Below, piece by piece: positions 59,284-64,000 of a DNA stretch of 64,000 nucleotides; positions within the stretch are counted from its first letter, which is position 1; every line of letters begins with the position of its first letter. Position numbers and translations under genes: made by a program. A model generated the notes under the pieces. It was not told the DNA's origin and made no database searches. It saw nothing but the letters and a program-made list of their open reading frames with translations. This stretch comes from Catenulispora sp. MAP5-51 (GTDB lineage: Bacteria > Actinomycetota > Actinomycetes > Streptomycetales > Catenulisporaceae), in the NCBI RefSeq assembly GCF_041261205.1, contig NZ_JBGCCH010000001.1, positions 434,001 to 498,000 on the forward strand, given 5' to 3'.

Positions 59284-61053
59284 ATGGCCACGCTGGTCTC
59301 GGTGAACGTCGGCATGCCCAAGGACGTCGCTTGGCGTGGCACGACGGTTCGCACGGGCATTTGGAAGCAGCCCGTTACCGGGCCTGTGACGGTGCGGCGG
59401 CTCAATCTGGACGGCGACGGACAGGGCGACCTTGCCGGACACGGCGGCGAGCAGCGCGCCGTCTTGGTCTACCAGCTGGAGTCCTATCGCCACTGGCAGC
59501 AGTACATGAAGCGGGACGACTTCGTTCACGGGCAGTTCGGCGAGAACTTCACCGTGGACGGACTGGCCGACGACGAGGTCTGCATCGGCGACCGCTACGG
59601 GATCGGCGAGGCGGTGTTCGAGGTCACCCAACCCCGCGTGACGTGCTACCGCGTGGGGCTTCGGCTCGGAGAACCGCAGATGGCCGCGCTGCTCGTATCC
59701 CACCACCGCCCGGGCTTCTACATGCGCGTGTTGACGGAAGGGCGGGTGCGGGCCGGGGACGAGATCGTGAAGATCGCCTCAGGCTCCGAGACGATGACCG
59801 TCGCGGAGATCGACGCACTGCTCTACCTGCCCGGCCACCCCAGGCAGGGACTCGAACGCGCCCTGCGCATCCCCGCGCTGAGCCCTGGATGGCAGACCTC
59901 GTTCCGGGCCCTGCTCGCCGACGCGGACGGCGATTCCCAGAGCGAGAGCGGTAACAGTGGTCTGACGATCACCGCTCCGCCCCCGGCCTGGCCCGGGTTC
60001 CGTCCGCAGGAGATCGTCGGCATCGAACCGGAGAGCGCGAGCATCTTCTCGCTCACCCTGGCATCCGTCGACCACGAACCCCTCCCGGCCGCGCTGCCGG
60101 GGCAGTACCTCGGGATCCGCTTGCAGCCGGACCCGCAGGGACCGCCGGTCATCCGCAACTACTCACTGTCCGGCCGGCCGGGCGCCGAGACGTACCGCAT
60201 CAGCGTCAAGCAGGAGCCGCACGGCGTTGCCAGCACCTACCTGCGTCAGCACGCAAGAGTCGGTGACACTCTCGATGTGGCCGCTCCGCGGGGCACGTTC
60301 CTGCTGAAGGATGCCGATACCCCGGTTCTGCTGCTGTCCGCCGGCGTCGGCGCCACCCCGGTCCTGGCCATGCTCCAAGCCCTGGCCGCGCAGCGTTCGC
60401 CGCGCACGGTCTGGTGGCTCCACGCGGCCCGAGACGGCGCGAACCATCCGTTCGCCGAGGAAACGCGCACGCTGCTCGCCCGGTTGCCCGCGAGTCGGTC
60501 GTTCATCTTCTACAGCGCTCCGCGCGACACCGATCGCCCCGGCGTCGACTACACGTCCGCCGGACGACTCGAACTCGAGCGGGTCCGTGACCTGCAGCCG
60601 CCTCAGGACGCTGATGCCTACATCTGCGGCCCGGACACGTTCATGAAGGACATGACCGAGGCGCTGGCGGCCTGCGGACTGTCGGCCTCGCGGATCCACA
60701 TCGAGATCTTCGGGGCCAGGTCCGCCATCACCCCCGGCGTGGTGGCCGGACCCGCTCCGGCGCCTCACCAGCCGGCCCGTGTCCCCGGCGGACGAGCGGG
60801 GCCGTCCGTGTCCTTCACCCGCAGCGGTCTGACAACCCCCTGGCACCCCGAATACGGAACGCTGCTCGAACTCGCAGAAGCCTGCGACGTCCCCGTCCGC
60901 TGGTCCTGCCGCACAGGCGTGTGCCACACCTGCGAAACCGCCCTGGTCACCGGCAGCGTCGGCTACTCACCGGAGCCCGTGGAGCTCCCGGCTGAGGGAA
61001 GCGCCCTCATCTGCTGTTCAACACCCACTGCCGACATCGGTCTGGACCTGTGA
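59284..61053 (+). CDS. MOSC domain fused to FAD/NAD reductase and 2Fe-2S ferredoxin
   Basis: A 589-residue three-part protein. A MOSC (YiiM-like) domain covers about 1-215, with DGDGQGDLAGHGGEQRAVLVYQLESY, GQFGENFTVDGL and C122 in QPRVTCYRVGLRLG, a candidate molybdenum ligand. A flavodoxin-reductase-like domain follows, with IRNYSLSGRPG for FAD and LLLSAGVGATPVLAMLQAL for NAD(P). The C-terminus is a plant-type ferredoxin with C542, C547, C550 and C577 or C578 (CRTGVCHTC, ICC). It could transfer electrons from NAD(P)H to a molybdenum or other acceptor for N-hydroxylated or similar substrates. ATG 59284 follows GGGAGGAGG. Confidence 0.9.
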   Translation: MATLVSVNVGMPKDVAWRGTTVRTGIWKQPVTGPVTVRRLNLDGDGQGDLAGHGGEQRAVLVYQLESYRHWQQYMKRDDFVHGQFGENFTVDGLADDEVCIGDRYGIGEAVFEVTQPRVTCYRVGLRLGEPQMAALLVSHHRPGFYMRVLTEGRVRAGDEIVKIASGSETMTVAEIDALLYLPGHPRQGLERALRIPALSPGWQTSFRALLADADGDSQSESGNSGLTITAPPPAWPGFRPQEIVGIEPESASIFSLTLASVDHEPLPAALPGQYLGIRLQPDPQGPPVIRNYSLSGRPGAETYRISVKQEPHGVASTYLRQHARVGDTLDVAAPRGTFLLKDADTPVLLLSAGVGATPVLAMLQALAAQRSPRTVWWLHAARDGANHPFAEETRTLLARLPASRSFIFYSAPRDTDRPGVDYTSAGRLELERVRDLQPPQDADAYICGPDTFMKDMTEALAACGLSASRIHIEIFGARSAITPGVVAGPAPAPHQPARVPGGRAGPSVSFTRSGLTTPWHPEYGTLLELAEACDVPVRWSCRTGVCHTCETALVTGSVGYSPEPVELPAEGSALICCSTPTADIGLDL

Positions 61054-61189
61054 ACAGGATCGTGCACCCCACCAGCCACGAGAGCCGTCGGACGGCTGGA
61101 ACGGACGGACCGTAGCGGACCGTCTGGCGCGCGGGCGGTACGCACCCGTGCTTATGGTGGCGAAAAGGGTGAAGAAGGAGGTTTTTTCC

Positions 61190-61885
61190 ATGGCCAAGGT
61201 GCTTTTCATCGTCAGCGGAGCTACCTATTGGGTCCTGAAGGACGGCACGCGGTATGCGACCGGCTACTGGGCCGAGGAGTTCGCGAATCCGTACAAGATC
61301 CTTACCGAGGCCGGTCACGAGGTCGTGGTCGCGACGCCGAGGGGCGTGACGCCGAACGTCGACATGATGAGCCTGCGCCCCGAGATGGTCGGCGGCAACG
61401 AGGCGGCCCTGGAGCTGGAGGCCATCATCCGTTCCGCGGAGGCGATGCGTCGGCCGCTGCAGTTGTCGGACGTGCGCCTGGAGGACTACGACGCCGTCTA
61501 CCTGCCGGGCGGCCACGGACCCATGGCGGACCTGGCGTTCGACGCCGACGTGGGCCGACTGCTGACCCAACAGCTGACCTCGGGCAACCCGCTGTTCATC
61601 GTCTGCCATGCCCCCGCCGCACTCCTGGCCACCAGGATCCACGGTGAGTCTCCGTTCAAGGGCTTCCACATCACCTGCTTCACCAACGATGAGGAGGAGG
61701 GCGTCGGGCTCGCCCCCCTGGCGCCGTGGCTGCTCGAGACCGACGTGAAGGAGAAGGTCGGGGTGAAGTTCAGCCGCGGCCCCATGTGGAAGCCGTACAT
61801 GGTGGAGGACCGCAACCTGGTCACGGGGCAGAACCCGGCCTCGGCGGCGATCCTTGGCAACCGGATGCTCGAAATTCTAAAGTGA
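61190..61885 (+). CDS. DJ-1/PfpI-superfamily protein (Hsp31-like)
   Basis: A 231-residue class I glutamine-amidotransferase-like protein. Nucleophile C139 sits in FIVCHAPAALL, E30 (GYWAEEFANPY) supports it, and GGHGPMADLAF forms the oxyanion region. Close members act as glyoxalase III or chaperone/protease in stress. FKGFHITCFTNDEEEGVGL and KFSRGPMWKPYMVEDRNLVTGQNPASA are typical of the Hsp31-like class. ATG 61190 follows AAGGAGG with an unusual T-run between. The TGA lies in the first unit of a 16-bp triplicated repeat. Confidence 0.92.
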   Translation: MAKVLFIVSGATYWVLKDGTRYATGYWAEEFANPYKILTEAGHEVVVATPRGVTPNVDMMSLRPEMVGGNEAALELEAIIRSAEAMRRPLQLSDVRLEDYDAVYLPGGHGPMADLAFDADVGRLLTQQLTSGNPLFIVCHAPAALLATRIHGESPFKGFHITCFTNDEEEGVGLAPLAPWLLETDVKEKVGVKFSRGPMWKPYMVEDRNLVTGQNPASAAILGNRMLEILK

Positions 61886-61924
61886 CCCGGCCCTAAAGTG
61901 ATCCAGCCCTAAAGTGACCCAGCC
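61877..61924. repeat. 16-bp repeat, 3 copies, holding stops of two convergent genes
   Basis: Units at 61877, 61893 and 61909 follow CTAAAGTGACCCGGCC. The TGA at 61883 ends the DJ-1 gene; copies at 61899 and 61915 fall in the other two frames. The minus-strand reading of 61909-61911 (TAG) ends the convergent membrane-protein gene, so both genes terminate in one repeat block. Confidence 0.93.
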
Positions 61925-62997
61925 TCCTGGACGATCGCGGCCTGAGCCGCTCTCCGGTCACCGGTACCCGCACCGACGCCGTGAGCCCCTCCGCCCTTCC
62001 TCGTCCGGAGCCGCCCCCGCACGCCCGCCGCCAGCAGCATCAAGACCGCGGCCGCGGTCCACATGCCCAGCACGACCTCAGCGTGCCCGCCGCCGTGCCC
62101 GTGAAAGAACGCCGTCGAGCGGATCAGCGTGGCGGCGGCGCCGGCGGGCAGGTCCTGGCCGATCCGGCCCCAGGGGGTGGGGAGGAGCTCGGGGGCGCTC
62201 GACGCTGCCGACAGAGGGTTGGAGAGCAGCATCATGATCGCGCCGGCGGCGGCGAAGCCGAAGCGGCCGACGAGCGAGGCCGTGGCGGTGCTGAAGAGGC
62301 TGATGGTGGCGATCGGCGCCGCGGTCGCCGCGGCCAGGGGGAGGAACGCGCCGGGCAGGAAGGCCAGGGCGTGGCCGGCTATCAGGGCGACGGAGGCGCC
62401 GCCGCCGAGAGCGAAGAGCAGGGTGCCGAGGGCTCTTTCGCGCAGGCGGGGGAGCTTGATGGTGAGCAGGACTCCGCCGATCAGGGAGGACATCACCACC
62501 GGGAGGACCATCGAGGTGAACGCCGCGCCGTGCGGGTCGGCCGTCGATGCCGGGACCACGTCGGTCACCTCGGCCGGGGTGCCGGTGGACGCTGCCGAAC
62601 CGGTGGAGTCGGGGGACGTTGCCGAACCGGTGGAGTCGGGGGATGCCAGATGTGAGCCGACTTCGGTGAGCAGGGCCGCGACCGTCGGGCTGGCGGCGGA
62701 GGCGACGAGCATGTGCGGGCCCTGACTTGTCACGACCACGGCCCCGTACGCGTCCCGATCGGTGAGCGCGGCGCGTGCGCTCGTCTCGTCGGAGACTTCG
62801 CGCACCGCGAAGGCGCCCGGCGCGGCGTGCTCCAGCCGCTGCTCGATCGTCGCGCGCAGCGGGGCGGGGGCGCTCACCACCAGCGGGACCTTGTGCGGGG
62901 CGCTGTGGGCGGCCGGTGCGGTGAACGCGAACACCATCAGCGCCTGGATGCCGACGGCGGCCAGGGCGACACCGGTCGGACGGGTGAGGTGCCTCAT
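61909..62997 (-). CDS. Membrane protein with ABC-2-type-exporter-like topology
   Basis: A 362-residue membrane protein. A first hydrophobic segment (TGVALAAVGIQALMVFAFTAPAAHS) is followed by an extracytoplasmic region of about 140 residues (VPLVVSAPAPLRATIEQRLEHAAPGAFAVREV...) and five or so membrane segments in the second half. The layout resembles YhgE/Pip-like or DUF3533 proteins, but similarity is only topological. A 27-bp duplication gives SPDSTGSAT twice (about residues 118-135). It ends in the 16-bp repeat shared with the DJ-1 gene. A divergent TetR gene follows upstream. Export of lipids or toxic compounds is possible. Confidence 0.75.
   Translation of the reverse strand: MRHLTRPTGVALAAVGIQALMVFAFTAPAAHSAPHKVPLVVSAPAPLRATIEQRLEHAAPGAFAVREVSDETSARAALTDRDAYGAVVVTSQGPHMLVASAASPTVAALLTEVGSHLASPDSTGSATSPDSTGSAASTGTPAEVTDVVPASTADPHGAAFTSMVLPVVMSSLIGGVLLTIKLPRLRERALGTLLFALGGGASVALIAGHALAFLPGAFLPLAAATAAPIATISLFSTATASLVGRFGFAAAGAIMMLLSNPLSAASSAPELLPTPWGRIGQDLPAGAAATLIRSTAFFHGHGGGHAEVVLGMWTAAAVLMLLAAGVRGRLRTRKGGGAHGVGAGTGDRRAAQAAIVQEAGSL
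62594..62647 (-). repeat. 27-bp tandem duplication in the membrane protein gene
   Basis: Two 27-bp units beginning GCCGAACCGGTGGAGTCGGG stand side by side and encode a Ser/Thr/Pro-rich linker in the extracytoplasmic loop. The length is a multiple of three, so the frame is kept. Confidence 0.85.
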
Positions 62998-63014
62998 GGC
63001 GGTCCCCTTAAAAA

Positions 63015-63091
63015 GAATGCTCGTTTTGTTTTATCGCCGACACCCATGCTCACCGGATCGGCCCGCATTGTCAAGAACGAGCGTTCGTTTT
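63015..63091. promoter_or_regulatory. Two similar TetR-type sites in the divergent gap
   Basis: GAATGCTCGTTTT (63015-63027, plus strand) and GAACGCTCGTTCT (minus strand of about 63075-63087) match at 11 of 13 positions. The second also forms an inverted repeat around AACGAGCGTTCGTT. They lie beside the starts of the membrane-protein and TetR genes, so the regulator may repress both. Confidence 0.6.
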
Positions 63092-63102
63092 AGGTTGTAC
63101 CT

Positions 63103-63687
63103 GTGCCCAAGGTCTCCGCAGAACACGCCGCCGCCCGACGGGAGCAGATCCTGTCCGCCGCGCAGCGCTGCTTCGCGCGCAAGGGCTTCCACACCACCTC
63201 GATGAACGACGTCTTCGCCGAGGCCGGACTGTCCGCCGGCGCCGTCTACAGCTACTTCAAGAGCAAGGACGAGATCATCGCCGCGATGGCCGAGCGGGCC
63301 GTCCGCACGATCATCCCGTTCTTCGACACAGTGCTGGCTGAGCACCCCGCGCCGGCCCTCGAAGACGTGATGCGCCGCTACACGCTCCAGCTCCAGGACC
63401 TGGCCGCCGGCCCCGGCTCGGTGGCCCCGCAGGTGTGGGCCGAGGCCACCCACAACCCGGCATTGGTCCCCATCGTCACCGCCAACATGCAGCGGATGCG
63501 CGACTTCTGGACCGAGATCGCCCGCCGCGAACTGGCCGCCGGCCGCCTCGCCCCGGACGCCGACCCCGAGGCGGTCGGCACCTTCCTGTTCATGACGACC
63601 CCGGGCTACATGTTCGGCCACCTGCTACTCGGCGACCTCAGCCCCGAGACGATGGAGCGCGGGCTGCGCGGCCTGCGTAGGCCGTAG
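63103..63687 (+). CDS. TetR-family regulator divergent from membrane protein
   Basis: A 194-residue repressor. The helix-turn-helix is REQILSAAQRCFARKGFHTTSMNDVFAEAGLSAGAVYSYFKSKDEIIAAMAERA, a textbook TetR domain. The C-terminal part (FFDTVLAEHPAPALEDVMRRYTLQLQDL through AVGTFLFMTTPGYMFGHLLLGDLSPETM) has the TetR_C_6-like pattern common near exporters. GTG 63103 starts the protein, with no ribosome site. Two similar sites in the gap suggest it represses the divergent membrane protein gene and itself. Confidence 0.92.
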   Translation: MPKVSAEHAAARREQILSAAQRCFARKGFHTTSMNDVFAEAGLSAGAVYSYFKSKDEIIAAMAERAVRTIIPFFDTVLAEHPAPALEDVMRRYTLQLQDLAAGPGSVAPQVWAEATHNPALVPIVTANMQRMRDFWTEIARRELAAGRLAPDADPEAVGTFLFMTTPGYMFGHLLLGDLSPETMERGLRGLRRP

Positions 63688-63809
63688 CGCAGAACGCCCC
63701 CAGCCCCCTGAAGACCGTCCGGACCGGCTGCGGGGTCGTAACGGTGGACCAGCGAATCAGAGATCAGATGGCCGGCACCCACAGCGCCGTGCGGCTGGTT
63801 GGGTCAGGT

Positions 63810-64000
63810 TCACTTGGCTGAGGAATCTTCGTTGGTCAGAGCCCTTCTGTCGTCCAGCTCGCGAGCACCGGCAGCTCTTGTCTGAACCGTCCCGACGATC
63901 TTGTTACGGGCGAGGTGTAGGGCATGGAAAGCGAGCGCGTATGCTTCCGAGGCCGCATATCGCCGGTGATCGCCGGACTTGCTGATGCAGGCGCCGGCCG
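63810..64000 (-). CDS. C-terminal fragment of an unrecognised protein, cut by window edge
   Basis: The minus strand from the edge to a stop at 63810-63812 reads as 62 residues with a credible composition (GDHRRYAASEAYALAFHALHL, ARNKIVGTVQTRA, REL DDRRALTNEDSSAK), high third-position GC and no frame conflict. It looks like the helical C-terminus of a larger cytoplasmic protein, but it cannot be placed in a family. Between it and the TetR stop (63688-63809) nothing was recognised. Confidence 0.5.
   Translation of the reverse strand, partial: AGACISKSGDHRRYAASEAYALAFHALHLARNKIVGTVQTRAAGARELDDRRALTNEDSSAK

Noticed and set aside
1-64000. CRISPR arrays, insertion sequences, phage genes, tRNA or rRNA genes
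   Set aside because: None was found; the tandem repeats seen are short, contiguous and lack spacers, and no transposase or integrase motif is present.

Overview
The window is very GC-rich, uses GTG and TTG starts freely, and its third codon positions are almost all G or C. Gene content (S53 protease, DUF574-type methyltransferase, ECF42 sigma factor with a YCII partner, many XRE, TetR and LacI regulators, secreted glycanases, no phage or IS genes) points to a filamentous soil actinomycete. The LodA oxidase, the GH87 enzymes and the CWB2-repeat protein would fit a Catenulispora-like organism, but that is inference. No rRNA, tRNA or CRISPR array was seen. Both window edges cut genes.

Layout. 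1-5 kb: a truncated secreted sedolisin protease, an XRE regulator, an ArsR-MFS operon and an NAD(P)-binding protein. 5-8.6 kb: a DUF574 methyltransferase followed by a stress-type cassette (DoxX, VOC, YCII, ECF42 sigma factor) whose junctions carry short triplicated repeats. 8.8-12.8 kb: a LodA-like quinoprotein oxidase, its LodB-like flavoprotein and an unknown third protein. 14-17 kb: a secreted GH28 polygalacturonase, an HxlR regulator and a divergent quinone oxidoreductase. 17-32.4 kb: a probable alpha-glucan utilisation locus made of a GH13 alpha-glucosidase, two ABC permeases, a lipoprotein binding protein, two paralogous LacI regulators, two secreted GH87 (alpha-1,3-glucanase-type) enzymes and a second GH13 alpha-glucosidase. 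The likely flow is extracellular cleavage, oligosaccharide import, then cytoplasmic hydrolysis under LacI control.

32.5-36.8 kb: an XRE regulator next to a TIR-transmembrane-WD40 fusion, then an MFS exporter with its TetR repressor and two matching operators. 37-44 kb: a thioesterase, a MocR regulator, a large surface protein with cell-wall-binding repeats, an HxlR regulator and a thiolase. 44-50.7 kb: a glycine-rich secreted protein, a nucleotidyltransferase, a TetR/epimerase pair with palindromic operators, a nickel/cobalt permease under a cobalamin riboswitch and a membrane-anchored DsbA-like protein. 50.8-64 kb: a glucose-6-phosphate dehydrogenase and mostly small redox genes (nitronate monooxygenase, redoxin, VOC proteins, two SDRs without the usual catalytic residues, a MerA/Lpd-like flavoprotein, a MOSC-reductase-ferredoxin fusion, a DJ-1 protein), the decayed remains of an alpha/beta hydrolase, and a membrane protein with a divergent TetR regulator.

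The least expected feature is an abundance of short tandem repeats (10-18 bp, 2-5 copies), several of which start at stop codons and place stops in all three frames. The best candidates for new biology are the TIR-WD40 protein, the third gene of the LodAB operon and the stop-codon repeats.
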